Source of the DNA: Burkholderiales bacterium
GTDB taxonomy: Bacteria > Pseudomonadota > Gammaproteobacteria > Burkholderiales > Burkholderiaceae_C
Direction of reading: 5' to 3'
Assembly (NCBI GenBank): GCA_016702555.1
Contig: JADJDV010000005.1
Coordinates: 62,001 to 126,000 of the forward strand
DNA: 64,000 nucleotides
The notes under the pieces are model-generated. The model ran no database searches. It was not told the origin of the DNA and saw nothing but the letters and a program-made list of their open reading frames with translations. Positions 9,146 to 17,646 of this stretch are shown piece by piece (within the stretch, counting starts at the first letter, position 1; every line of letters begins with the position of its first letter). The position numbers and the translations under genes were made by a program.

Positions 9146-9209
9146 CAGGCTCCAGCGCATACCAGAGAATCGCAAGCAGCCATCAAATAATGAGTTGAGT
9201 GAGACAAAC

Positions 9210-11102
9210 ATGAACGTCACTGCCCCCACGCAACCCCGCTACCGCCCGCTCACCTTCGGCGTCACGCGCGTGAACGTGCGCGGTGGCGACAGCGGCGTGC
9301 AATACCTGGCCGCGGACGTGCCGCTGCAAGGCTTTGGCGAGCGCATGTCCGACCGCCTGATCCACTGGGCAAGCACCACGCCCGACGAAACCTTCATTGC
9401 CCAGCGCGAGCGGCTGCCGGACGGACAGCTCGGCGACTGGCGCCGCGTCAGCTACGCGCAGGCGCTGGACGCCGCGCGCCGCATCGGTCAGGCCCTGCTG
9501 GACCGCGGCCTGTCGCCGGAGCGCCCGGTGGTGATCCTGTCCGACAACGGCATCGACCACGCGCTGCTGGCGCTGGGCTGCATCTACGTCGGCATTCCGT
9601 TCTCGCCGGCCTCGCCCGCGTACTCCACCATCAGCAAGGACTACGGCAAGCTGCGCCACGTCATCGATACGCTGACACCCGGCCTGGTCTGGGCCGAGGA
9701 TGGCGACCGTTACGGCCCGGCGCTGGCCGCCACCGCGCCGGCCGACGCCGAAATCGTGGTGTCGCGCCACGCCGACCACGCGCAGCTCAAGGACCGTCCC
9801 GTCACGCTGCTGGCCGATCTGCTGGCCACCGAACCCACGCCCGCCGTCGATGCCGCGCAGGTCGCCACGGGCGCGGACACCATCGTCAAGTTCCTGTTCA
9901 CCAGCGGCTCGACCAAGCTGCCCAAGGCCGTCATCAACACCCACCGCATGTGGTGCGCCAACCAGCAGCAGATGCGCCAGTCGATGCCCATCCTGACCGA
10001 AGAGCGCCCGGTGCTGATCGACTGGCTGCCCTGGAACCACACCTTCGGCGGCAACCACAACGTGGGCATGGTGCTCAACAACGGCGGCACGCTGTACATC
10101 GACGAAGGCAAGCCGACGCCCGCGCTGATCGGCGAGACGCTGCGCAACCTGCGCGAGATCGCGCCAACGATGTACTTCAACGTACCCACCGGCTTCGAGG
10201 CCATCGCCAACGCGATGAAAACCGACGACGCACTGCGCCGCAACTTTCTCTCGCGCGTCAAGATGTTCTTCTACGCCGGCGCCTCGCTGGCGCAGCCGGT
10301 GTGGGATGCGCTGTTCGAAAGCGCCGAGCGCGAGGTGGGTGAGCGCATCGTGATGACCTGCGGCTTCGGCATGACCGAATCCAGCCCCTACGGCCTGTTC
10401 GTCACCAGCCCCGACGTCAAGGCGGGCGACCTGGGCCTGCCGACGCCGGGCATGGAAGTGAAGCTGGCGCCCAGCAACGGCAAGCTGGAGATCCGCTACC
10501 GTGGCCCCAACATCACGCCCGGTTACTGGCGCGCGCCAGAGGCCACGGCTGAAGCCTTTGACGAGGAAGGCTTTTTCTGCACCGGCGATGCGGTGACCTG
10601 GTGCGACCCGGCCAATCCGCACGCCGGCCTGCGCTTCGACGGCCGCATCGCGGAAGACTTCAAGCTCGCCACCGGTACCTTTGTCAGCGTCGGCCCCCTG
10701 CGCGGCCGGGTCATCACGGGCGGCGCGCCCTATATCCAGGATGTGGTCGTAACGGGCCTCGACCGCAAGGAAGTCGGCGCGCTGGTGTTCCCTACGCAGG
10801 CGGTGCGCAGCCTCGTCGATCTGCCGGCCGATGCGCCGATGGCCGAGGTGCTGAAGCAGCGCCCCGTGTTGCAGAAATTCCAGAGCCTGGTGACCGATTT
10901 GTCGCTCACCGCCACCGGCAGCGCCAACCGCGTGACGCGGCTGATGCTGATGGCCGAGCCGCCCTCGATCGACCTGGGCGAAGTCACCGACAAGGGGTCG
11001 ATCAACCAGCGCGCCGTGCTCAAGCACCGCGACGCGCTGGTGCAGGCGCTGTATGACGAGACGCCGGGGCACATCGTGATCAAGCCCGGTACGAACTTAT
11101 GA
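9210..11102 (+). CDS. feruloyl-CoA synthase-like acyl-CoA/aryl-CoA ligase
   Basis: 630 aa from the ATG at 9210 (a TTG five codons earlier is possible). ANL-superfamily adenylating enzyme: the P-loop-like motif FLFTSGSTKLPKAVI, the aromatic/adenine motif MTCGFGMTESSP, and FCTGDAVTW are present; it lacks an obvious standard PTGK-type C-terminal lysine motif at the very end. Overall it resembles proteins annotated as feruloyl-CoA synthase in Comamonadaceae and Bordetella: activation of ferulate or related phenylpropenoids to CoA thioesters with ATP. It is flanked on both sides by family 4 repeats. The exact acid is inferred from the family, not proven here. Confidence 0.85.
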   Translation: MNVTAPTQPRYRPLTFGVTRVNVRGGDSGVQYLAADVPLQGFGERMSDRLIHWASTTPDETFIAQRERLPDGQLGDWRRVSYAQALDAARRIGQALLDRGLSPERPVVILSDNGIDHALLALGCIYVGIPFSPASPAYSTISKDYGKLRHVIDTLTPGLVWAEDGDRYGPALAATAPADAEIVVSRHADHAQLKDRPVTLLADLLATEPTPAVDAAQVATGADTIVKFLFTSGSTKLPKAVINTHRMWCANQQQMRQSMPILTEERPVLIDWLPWNHTFGGNHNVGMVLNNGGTLYIDEGKPTPALIGETLRNLREIAPTMYFNVPTGFEAIANAMKTDDALRRNFLSRVKMFFYAGASLAQPVWDALFESAEREVGERIVMTCGFGMTESSPYGLFVTSPDVKAGDLGLPTPGMEVKLAPSNGKLEIRYRGPNITPGYWRAPEATAEAFDEEGFFCTGDAVTWCDPANPHAGLRFDGRIAEDFKLATGTFVSVGPLRGRVITGGAPYIQDVVVTGLDRKEVGALVFPTQAVRSLVDLPADAPMAEVLKQRPVLQKFQSLVTDLSLTATGSANRVTRLMLMAEPPSIDLGEVTDKGSINQRAVLKHRDALVQALYDETPGHIVIKPGTNL

Positions 11103-11104
11103 CC

Positions 11105-11212
11105 ACCCCTGAGTCGCGCTGCGCGCGCCTTCCCCTCAAGGGGACGCTTGCAGCAGCCGGGGAAACCCCGGCTGCGCAAGCCCCGAACATCGCCGCGCTG
11201 CGCGCGGGCTCC
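11105..11212. repeat. dispersed intergenic repeat, family 4 (copy B)
   Basis: CCCCTGAGTCGC..GCGCGCCTTCCCCTCAAGGGG..GGGGAAACCCCGGCTGCGC..CCCCGAACATCGCCGCG. Same order of blocks as 9033-9145. It fills the ligase-thiolase gap and contains hairpins. Confidence 0.75.
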
Positions 11213-11232
11213 TTATTGATTGGATAAACGAC

Positions 11233-12481
11233 ATGGCCACCAAAGGATTTTTCACCGCCCTCGACGACGTCTGGATGCTGGATGGCGTGCGCACGCCGAT
11301 GGTTGATTACTGCGGCGCTTTCGGTCACATCAGCCCGACCGATCTGGGCATCAAGGTGGCGCGCGAGGCGCTCCAGCGCGCGGGCGTTGCGCCATCGGAC
11401 ATCGGCTCCGTCGTCACCGGCAACATGGCGCCGGGCGACTTCGACCAGTTCTTTCTGCCGCGCCACATCGGCCTGTATGCCGGCGTGCCGGTCGAGGTGC
11501 CGGCCATCATGGTGCAGCGCATCTGCGGCACGGGCTTCGAGCTGTTTCGCCAGGCCGGCGAGCACATCCAGGGCGGCGCCTGCGAAGCGGCCCTGGTGGT
11601 CGGCACCGAGAACATGACGCGCAACCCCATCGCAGCCTTCGACCACCGCACCGGCTTCAGGCTGGGCGCGCCGGTGGGCTTCAAGGACTACATGTGGGAA
11701 GCGCTGAAGGACCCGGCCCCCGGCATCAACATGATCCAGACAGCCGAGAACCTGGCCAGGAAGTACGGCATCACGCGCGAGCAGGTCGATGAATTTGCCG
11801 CCGCCTCGTTCGCCAAGGCGATCACGGCGCAGGCAAGCGGCTTTCTGGCGGGCGAGATCGTGCCCGTGGTCACCGAAACGTTCGAGATCGAAGGCTACCG
11901 ACCGCGCAGCATCAAGCTGCAAGGCAAGCTGACGGAAGTCGCGCAAGACACGCACCCGCGCCCCTCGCCCGCTGGAGGTGCTGGCCAAGCTGCGCCCCGT
12001 GTTCGAAGGCGGCGTGCAGACCGGCGGCAACTCGTCGGCGCTGGTCGATGCCGCGGCGGCGGCCGTGGTGGCATCGGGCGCATACGCCAAGGCCAATGGC
12101 AAACAGCCGCTGGCACGCATCGTCGGCGCCGCCGCCGTCGGTGTACCGCCCGAGATCATGGGCATCGGGCCGGCGCCGGCCATCCGCCTGCTGCTGGAGC
12201 GCACGGGCCTGAAGCTTCAAGATATCGGTCGCTTTGAAATCAACGAGGCGCAAGGCGCGCAGACGCTGGCCGTGGGGCGCGAACTGGGGCTGGACTTGGC
12301 CAAGCTGAACGTCAACGGCGGCGCCATTGCGCTCGGCCACGCGCTGGCAGCCACCGGCGTGCGCCTGACGATCACGGTGGCGCGCGAGATGCAGCGCGCG
12401 CGCGTCAAGTACGGCATCAGCTCGGCCTGCGTGGGCGGTGGGCAAGGCATCGCGCTGCTGCTGGAGAACCCGGCGGTTTGA
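11233..12481 (+). pseudogene. thiolase (acetyl-CoA acetyltransferase family), frameshifted
   Basis: Two adjoining frames together give one complete thiolase of about 415 aa. Frame one (from 11233) carries the N-terminal half, with the acylated-cysteine region QRICGTGFELF, up to DTHPRPSP. At about base 11971 the frame slips by one (an apparent extra G), and frame two continues LEVLAKLRPVFEGGVQTGGNSS through the catalytic His (NGGAIALGHALAATG) to the second Cys (SSACVGGGQGIALL). All catalytic parts survive, so this is either a very recent mutation or a sequencing/assembly error. If intact it would do the final thiolytic cleavage of the CoA pathway encoded around it. If the shift is real, the 334-codon first frame ends at 12237 with no active His or second Cys. 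Confidence 0.88.
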
Positions 12482-12496
12482 GCGCGGAGATAAATA

Positions 12497-12605
12497 CCGG
12501 ACGCGAAGGACGCAAAGGATTCGCGAAGGACGCGAAAGAATCCCTTCATGTTTTCGGCTGTTCCTTTCGCGGCCTTCGCGTCACTTTCGCGTCCTTCGCG
12601 TCCGG
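12497..12605. repeat. dispersed inverted repeat, family 1 (copy B)
   Basis: Arms made of CCGGACGCGAAGGACGCA-type units, with the loop containing GGCTGTT (reverse complement of the ACAGCC loop of copies A and C). It sits between the thiolase and SDR genes. Confidence 0.85.
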
Positions 12606-12689
12606 ATGTTTTTGAATCAAATCAAGCTAAAACGACCGCCCATCCAGCGCAAACAGCTATCAATTCAATAGTTATCAGGAGATGAACCC

Positions 12690-13454
12690 ATGAAGATCCA
12701 AGGACAAGCGGCCCTCGTCACCGGCGGCGGCTCGGGCCTGGGCGAGGCCACGGCGCGCGAGCTGGCGCGCCTGGGCGCCCAGGTGGCGGTGCTCGACCTG
12801 AACCTGGACAACGCCAGGAAGGTGGCGGCCGACATCAATGGGATCGCGTTCCAGTGCGACGTGAGCAACGGCGACAGCATGCAGGCCGCCATCGATCAGG
12901 CCGCCGTTGCCCACGGCCCCGCACGCATCCTGATGCAGATTGCCGGCATCGGCACCGCCAAGCGCGTGATTGGCAAGGACGGCAGCGCCGCAGCGCTGGA
13001 AGACTTCATCAAGGTCGTGGGCGTCAACCTGATCGGCACCTACAACGCCGCGCGCCTGTTTGCCGCCGCCTGCGCCAAGCTGGAGCCGATGGAAGACGGC
13101 GAGCGCGGCGCCATGGTGTTCACCGCCAGCGTGGCGGCCTTCGACGGCCAGGTCGGTCAGCAGGCCTACAGCGCCAGCAAGGGCGGCGTGGTCGGCATGA
13201 CGCTGCCGATGGCGCGCGACCTGGCGCAGCACGGCATCCGCGTGTGCACCATCGCGCCGGGGCTGTTCAACACGCCGTTGATGCGCACGCTGCCTGAAGC
13301 CGTGCAGGCTTCGCTGGCGGCGTCCATCCCCTTCCCCTCGCGCCTGGGCAAGCCCGAAGAATTCGCGGAGCTGGCCTGCCACATCGTCACCAACGGCCAC
13401 CTGAACGGCGAGGTGATCCGTCTCGACGGCGCGCTGCGCATGACGCCCCGTTGA
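12690..13454 (+). CDS. SDR-family 3-hydroxyacyl-CoA dehydrogenase (type II-like)
   Basis: 254 aa classical short-chain dehydrogenase. Cofactor motif TGGGSGLGEATAREL near residues 11-25, with Asp in VAVLDLNLDNA favouring NAD. Catalytic YSASKG with the upstream Ser region VFTASVAAFDG, and APGLFNTPL after it. It resembles 17-beta-HSD10 / 3-hydroxyacyl-CoA dehydrogenase type II proteins, which fits oxidation of a 3-hydroxyacyl-CoA before thiolysis. An AGGAG-like site precedes the ATG. Same strand as the other cluster genes, with a repeat in the gap on each side. Confidence 0.9.
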   Translation: MKIQGQAALVTGGGSGLGEATARELARLGAQVAVLDLNLDNARKVAADINGIAFQCDVSNGDSMQAAIDQAAVAHGPARILMQIAGIGTAKRVIGKDGSAAALEDFIKVVGVNLIGTYNAARLFAAACAKLEPMEDGERGAMVFTASVAAFDGQVGQQAYSASKGGVVGMTLPMARDLAQHGIRVCTIAPGLFNTPLMRTLPEAVQASLAASIPFPSRLGKPEEFAELACHIVTNGHLNGEVIRLDGALRMTPR

Positions 13455-13460
13455 ATCGAC

Positions 13461-13548
13461 GGTTCAGCGTTCAGCCTCTGGCGTTGAGCGTGAAAACCCC
13501 TAGGAACCCCGCGCCACACCAAACGCTCAACTCCCTTCCCAACGCTCG
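13461..13548. repeat. dispersed repeat, family 3 (TTGAGCG units, copy A)
   Basis: Contains TTCAGCGTTCAG (13463-13474), GCGTTGAGCGTGAA (13481-13494), AACGCTCAAC (13522-13531) and AACGCTCG (13541-13548), that is, opposed TTGAGCG/TTCAGCG units able to pair. The same units are tandem at 27149-27236. Confidence 0.65.
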
Positions 13549-13551
13549 ATC

Positions 13552-13980
13552 ATGTCCAAAAGCACTGTTTATGTCGTCAACGTGATGTTCGGCGACTGCG
13601 ATCCCGCCGGCATCGTGTTCTTTCCCAACTTCTGCAAGTGGATGGACGCCTCCTCGCTCGACTTCTTCATGCAGTGCGGCGTGCCGCCCTGGCGCGAACT
13701 GAAGAAAACCACCGGCATCGTGGGTACCCCGTTGCTGGAGATCCACACCAAGTTCTACAAGCCGGCCACCTATGGCGACACGCTGCAGGTGCACTCGCAC
13801 ATCGCCGAATGGCGCGACAAGGTGTTCATCCACAAGCACGTGGTGCGCCGTGGCGACGTGGTGTTGTGCGAGGGCACGGAACGGCGCGCCTTCGTGGTCC
13901 ATCCCGATGACGATCCAGACCGCCTGAAGGCGATTCCGATCCCTGACTTCATCAAGCAGCGATGCACCTTAAGCAGCTGA
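13552..13980 (+). CDS. acyl-CoA thioesterase, 4-hydroxybenzoyl-CoA thioesterase family
   Basis: 142 aa hot-dog-fold protein. The N-terminal FGDCDPAGIVFFPNFCKWMD carries the catalytic Asp of the Pseudomonas-type 4-hydroxybenzoyl-CoA thioesterase (DxxG motif), and LHTKFYKPATYGD-like sequence follows. It would release an aromatic or branched acid from CoA. Placement in the CoA cluster supports a role as end step or safety valve. Substrate not determinable here. Confidence 0.88.
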   Translation: MSKSTVYVVNVMFGDCDPAGIVFFPNFCKWMDASSLDFFMQCGVPPWRELKKTTGIVGTPLLEIHTKFYKPATYGDTLQVHSHIAEWRDKVFIHKHVVRRGDVVLCEGTERRAFVVHPDDDPDRLKAIPIPDFIKQRCTLSS

Positions 13981-14027
13981 GTCCATTACCCGCCGTTCCT
14001 TTCCCTCACCCACCAGGAGATTCATCC

Positions 14028-15164
14028 ATGATCCGCTTCAAGCTCAAGGCCCTCGTCGCCCTCACCGCCCTGGCCGCCAGCGGCGCCGTGCTGGCCGACA
14101 TCACCATCGGCGTCATCGCGCCGCTCACCGGCCCGGCCTCGGGCCTGGGCATCCCGGTCGGCAACCAGGTCAAGCTGTGGCCCAAGACGATTGCCGGCGA
14201 GAAGCTCAACGTGATCGTGATGGACGACGCCACCGACCCCACGGCCGGCGTGCAGCACGCCAAGAAGATGGTCACCGTGGACAAGGTCGACGTGGTGATG
14301 GGCTCGGTCGCCACGCCGGTGGCCGCCGCCATGGCGCAGGTGACCGAGGAGGCCGCCACGCCCCAGATTGCCTGGTCGCCCGTCGCCATGCCGGCCGGCA
14401 AGGACAAGTGGCTGTTCCGCCTGCCGCAGTCCAACGCCGTGATGGGTCACGCCATCATCGAGCACATGAAGAAGCAGGGCATCAAGACCGTCGGCTTCCT
14501 CGGCTACAGCGACGCCTACGGCGAAACCTGGCTGAACGACTTCAAACCGCAGGCCGAGGCCGCCGGCATCAGGCTCGTGCAGATTGAGCGCTTTGCGCGC
14601 GCCGACACCAGCGTGACCGGCCAGGCGCTCAAGCTGGTGTCGGCCAACCCCGACGCGATGCTGGTGGTGGCCTCGGGCTCGGGCGCGGCGATGCCGCACA
14701 TGACCCTGGTCGACCGCGGCTACAAGGGCAAGATCTACCAGACCCACGCCGCCGCCACACGCGATCTGATGCGCGTGGGCGGCAAGGCGGTGGAAGGCGG
14801 CTTCGTGGTCAGCGGCCCGGCCGTGCTGGCCGAGCAGCTGCCCGACGCGCACCCGTCCAAGGCCGAGGCGATCAAGTTCGTGCAGCAGTACGAGAAAGCC
14901 TACGGCCCCGGCTCGCGCAACCAGTTTGCCGGCCACGCCTACGACTCGATCATCGTGATGGAAAAGGCGGTGCCGATCGCGCTGAAGAAAGCCAAGCCCG
15001 GCACGCCCGAGTTCCGCGCCGCGCTGCGCGACGCCTTCGAGCAGATCGGCAAGACCACGCTCGCTCACGGCGTGCTGAACTGGACCGCGCAGGACCACTG
15101 GGGCTACACGCCCGACACCGGCGTGATGATGAAGGTGGTCAGCGGCGACTGGAAGGTCGAGTAA
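14028..15164 (+). CDS. ABC transporter substrate-binding protein, Leu/Ile/Val-binding (HAAT) type
   Basis: 378 aa from the ATG with AGGAG upstream (CCAGGAG at about 14012-14018); an in-frame Met at 13962 would overlap the thioesterase gene. Signal peptide MIRFKLKALVALTALAASGAVLA, then ITIGVIAPLTGPASGLGIPVGNQVKL, typical of periplasmic type I binding proteins (Peripla_BP_6). Such proteins in Burkholderiales aromatic clusters bind aromatic acids. No permease or ATPase genes of this family are present, so it must work with components encoded elsewhere. Confidence 0.92.
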   Translation: MIRFKLKALVALTALAASGAVLADITIGVIAPLTGPASGLGIPVGNQVKLWPKTIAGEKLNVIVMDDATDPTAGVQHAKKMVTVDKVDVVMGSVATPVAAAMAQVTEEAATPQIAWSPVAMPAGKDKWLFRLPQSNAVMGHAIIEHMKKQGIKTVGFLGYSDAYGETWLNDFKPQAEAAGIRLVQIERFARADTSVTGQALKLVSANPDAMLVVASGSGAAMPHMTLVDRGYKGKIYQTHAAATRDLMRVGGKAVEGGFVVSGPAVLAEQLPDAHPSKAEAIKFVQQYEKAYGPGSRNQFAGHAYDSIIVMEKAVPIALKKAKPGTPEFRAALRDAFEQIGKTTLAHGVLNWTAQDHWGYTPDTGVMMKVVSGDWKVE

Positions 15165-15198
15165 GCCCCAATCCACTTCAGGCATTCACCCATATCGT

Positions 15199-15226
15199 CA
15201 TTCCTGCCTTCGCGGGGATGACGGGG
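15199..15226. repeat. REP-like short palindrome (GTCATTCC type)
   Basis: GTCATTCCTGCCTTCGCGGGGATGAC is an imperfect palindrome of the widespread GTCATTCC..GGAATGAC kind in proteobacterial intergenic DNA. Confidence 0.55.
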
Positions 15227-15254
15227 ATTGAAGCTCCGAACTGGAACAGGCTGC

Positions 15255-15284
15255 GACGGGCGCATCGTCCCCGATGCGCCCGTC
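15255..15284. other. perfect 13-bp stem hairpin upstream of the acyl-CoA dehydrogenase gene
   Basis: GACGGGCGCATCG (15255-15267), loop TCCC, CGATGCGCCCGTC (15272-15284). It lies 16 bases before the ATG at 15301, without a U-tract. It could insulate or stabilise parts of the polycistronic message. Confidence 0.6.
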
Positions 15285-15300
15285 TGCGAGCCGCCGTGCC

Positions 15301-17007
15301 ATGAACGCCTACCAACCCGTCACCACCGACCGCGCCTTCCTCCTCCACCAGGTGCTGAATGCCCCTGCGCAATGGCAGGCGCTGGCGCCTTTCGCCGAAA
15401 TCGATGCCGAACTCGCCGATCAGGTGCTGGAGGAGTCGGGCAAGTTTGTCGCTGAGGTCATCGCGCCGCTCAACCGCGTCGGCGATGAGGTCGGCGCGCG
15501 CTGGGCCGATGGCGCCGTCACCATGGCGCCGGGTTTCCGCGATGCCTACCAACAGTTCTGGCGGGCGGGCTGGCCAGCGCTGGCGGCGGATCCTGAGCAT
15601 GGCGGCCAGGGCCTGCCCGCCGTGCTGGAGGCGCAGCTGTACGAGATGCTCAGCGCCGCCAACCACGGCTGGACCATGGCGCCCGGCCTGCTGCATGGCG
15701 CCTACGAATGCCTCAAGCACCACGGCAGCGACGAACTGAGGGCGCAGTACCTGTCAAAAATCGCCACCGGCGAATGGCTGGCCACCATGTGCCTGACCGA
15801 GCCGCAGGCCGGCAGCGACCTGGGGCTGTGCGCCACCCGCGCCGCGCCGCAGGCCGACGGCACGCACGCGATCAGTGGCACCAAAATCTTCATCAGCGGG
15901 GGCGAGCACGACCTGAGCGACAACATCGTGCACCTGGTGCTGGCGCGCGAGCCAGGATCACCACCCGGGCCGAAGGGCTTGTCGCTGTATCTGGTGCCGA
16001 AGTTCTACGCCGACGGAACGCGCTCGGCCGTTGTCTGCGAGCGCATCGAGGAAAAGATGGGCCTGCATGGCTCGCCCACCTGCGTGATGCGCTTCGACGA
16101 CGCGCGCGGCTGGATCGTCGGTGCGCCCGGCAAAGGCCTGGCCGCCATGTTCGTGATGATGAACGCCGCGCGCCTGCACGTGGCGCTGCAAGGCATCGGC
16201 CTGCTCGACGCGGCCTGGCAAAAGGCCGACGCCTATTCGAAAGAGCGGCGGCAGATGCGCGCGCCGGGCGCGAAAGACACGAGTTTCATCGCGGATCACC
16301 CCGCCATGCGCCGCCTCCTCGACACCCAGCGCGCCTGGGTCGATGGCGGCCGCGTGCTGGCCTACCAGACGGCGCTGGAACTCGACATCGCCAGACACCA
16401 CCCGGATGCCGCGCGCCGTCAGCAGGCCGAGCGCTGGTGCGCCCTGACCACGCCGGTGCTGAAAGCCGCCTGGACGCACCAGGCCTTCCACGGCGGCAGC
16501 GACTGTCTGCAGGTCTTCGGCGGCCATGGCTACGTGCGCGAGTGGGGCATCGAGCAGCACGTGCGCGACGCCCGCGTGGCCATGATCTACGAAGGCACCA
16601 ACGAAATCCAGGCCATCGACCTGCTGCTGCGCAAGGCGCTGGCCGACGGCGGCGCGGCCTTCAGCGCCCTGCTGGACGACGCGCACGCCGCGCTGGGCAG
16701 CAGCGATCTGGCCGCGCCCGTGGCGGCGCGCTTCGACCGCCTGCAGGCGCTGACACGCGAGCTCGTCGCCGCCTGCGCGCACGACAAGCAGTTGGCCTAC
16801 TGGGTCGCCGACGACTACCTGCGCGCCGTCGCCATCGCCCTGCTCGGCTGGGCCGGTGCGCGCATTGAGGCGGTGGCCGGGGCCGCGCCCGATCCCGAGC
16901 GCTGGCTGGCGCCTGTGCGCGCGCTTGGCCATTGGGTGCTGCCAGAGTTCGACATGCGCTGCGCCATCGTCGGCCAGCGCCTGGCGTCCGCCACCGCCAC
17001 CGCATGA
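15301..17007 (+). CDS. acyl-CoA dehydrogenase
   Basis: 568 aa flavoenzyme, long type with an extra C-terminal domain. MCLTEPQAGSDLG is the FAD/substrate signature. IEEKMGLHGSPTC, the FGGHGYVREWGIEQHVRDAR motif and catalytic-type Glu in MIYEGTNEIQAID are present. It introduces the alpha-beta double bond into an acyl-CoA. It overlaps the MarR gene by ATGA, so regulator and enzyme are coupled. I chose ATG 15301 because an upstream Met at 15274 lies within the 3' arm of the hairpin and codes atypical residues. In this cluster it would supply the enoyl-CoA for the crotonase, for example from a phenylpropanoyl-CoA. Confidence 0.92.
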   Translation: MNAYQPVTTDRAFLLHQVLNAPAQWQALAPFAEIDAELADQVLEESGKFVAEVIAPLNRVGDEVGARWADGAVTMAPGFRDAYQQFWRAGWPALAADPEHGGQGLPAVLEAQLYEMLSAANHGWTMAPGLLHGAYECLKHHGSDELRAQYLSKIATGEWLATMCLTEPQAGSDLGLCATRAAPQADGTHAISGTKIFISGGEHDLSDNIVHLVLAREPGSPPGPKGLSLYLVPKFYADGTRSAVVCERIEEKMGLHGSPTCVMRFDDARGWIVGAPGKGLAAMFVMMNAARLHVALQGIGLLDAAWQKADAYSKERRQMRAPGAKDTSFIADHPAMRRLLDTQRAWVDGGRVLAYQTALELDIARHHPDAARRQQAERWCALTTPVLKAAWTHQAFHGGSDCLQVFGGHGYVREWGIEQHVRDARVAMIYEGTNEIQAIDLLLRKALADGGAAFSALLDDAHAALGSSDLAAPVAARFDRLQALTRELVAACAHDKQLAYWVADDYLRAVAIALLGWAGARIEAVAGAAPDPERWLAPVRALGHWVLPEFDMRCAIVGQRLASATATA

Positions 17008-17492
17008 ACCACGCCGTGAATTCAGCCGCCGATGCGCGCACCCATCTGACACCCGCCGTGGTGGAGACGGTGGACACGACCTACCTGGAAACCCTGGTCG
17101 GCTACAACGCGCGCCGGGCGGCACTGACGGTGATCGGCCAGTTCGTGCCACGCATGGCCGAATACGGGCTGCGGCCGGTCGATTTCTCGATTCTGTCGGT
17201 GATCCGCCACAACCCGGGCGTCACCTCGCGCCAGTTGTGCGACGTGCTCAGCCTGCTGCCGCCCAACCTGGTCGGCAAGATCGCCGGCATGGAAAAGCGC
17301 GGCCTGCTGCTGCGCCGCCCGCACCCGCTGGACGGCCGGGCGCTCGGCCTGCACCTGAGCGAGGCCGGCCACCAGTTGATGGACCAGGCCGAAAACACCG
17401 CTTTCGAGTTGGAAAAAGACGCCACCGGCGCCCTGACGGCGACCGAGCGCAAGACCCTGATCCGCCTGTTGCAAAAGGTTTATCGCCCCTAG
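17004..17492 (+). CDS. MarR-family transcriptional regulator
   Basis: 162 aa. The winged helix-turn-helix includes DFSILSVIRHNPGVTSRQLCDVLSLLPPNLVGKIAGMEKRGLLLRRPHPLDGRALGLHLSEAG, i.e. the MarR DNA-binding core with the D-x-R wing. It starts within the acyl-CoA dehydrogenase stop (ATGA). MarR proteins in cinnamate clusters (CouR, FerC, FerR) are repressors released by the CoA-thioester intermediate. By analogy this one may control the divergent 8202-8222 region, which is inference. Confidence 0.93.
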   Translation: MNHAVNSAADARTHLTPAVVETVDTTYLETLVGYNARRAALTVIGQFVPRMAEYGLRPVDFSILSVIRHNPGVTSRQLCDVLSLLPPNLVGKIAGMEKRGLLLRRPHPLDGRALGLHLSEAGHQLMDQAENTAFELEKDATGALTATERKTLIRLLQKVYRP

Positions 17493-17525
17493 GGGTTTTC
17501 CCCGCGCGCCTCAAGGGAGGTCCGG

Positions 17526-17593
17526 AATCTGTAGCGCCGATCCCACGGCCACACGCGCTGGCGAGCTATGAAAGTGCTAGCGTGCTACAGATT
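17526..17593. promoter_or_regulatory. spaced inverted repeat upstream of the HxlR gene
   Basis: AATCTGTAGC (17526-17535) and its exact reverse complement GCTACAGATT (17584-17593) bracket 48 bases; the downstream arm is followed by a TGGGATATAGT AT-rich stretch. Possible paired operator sites or a long hairpin in front of the regulator at 17647. Confidence 0.4.
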
Positions 17594-17646
17594 TGGGATA
17601 TAGTCAGCGCGACGCATCCTGATGCAGGACGAGGAGAAGCCTGACC

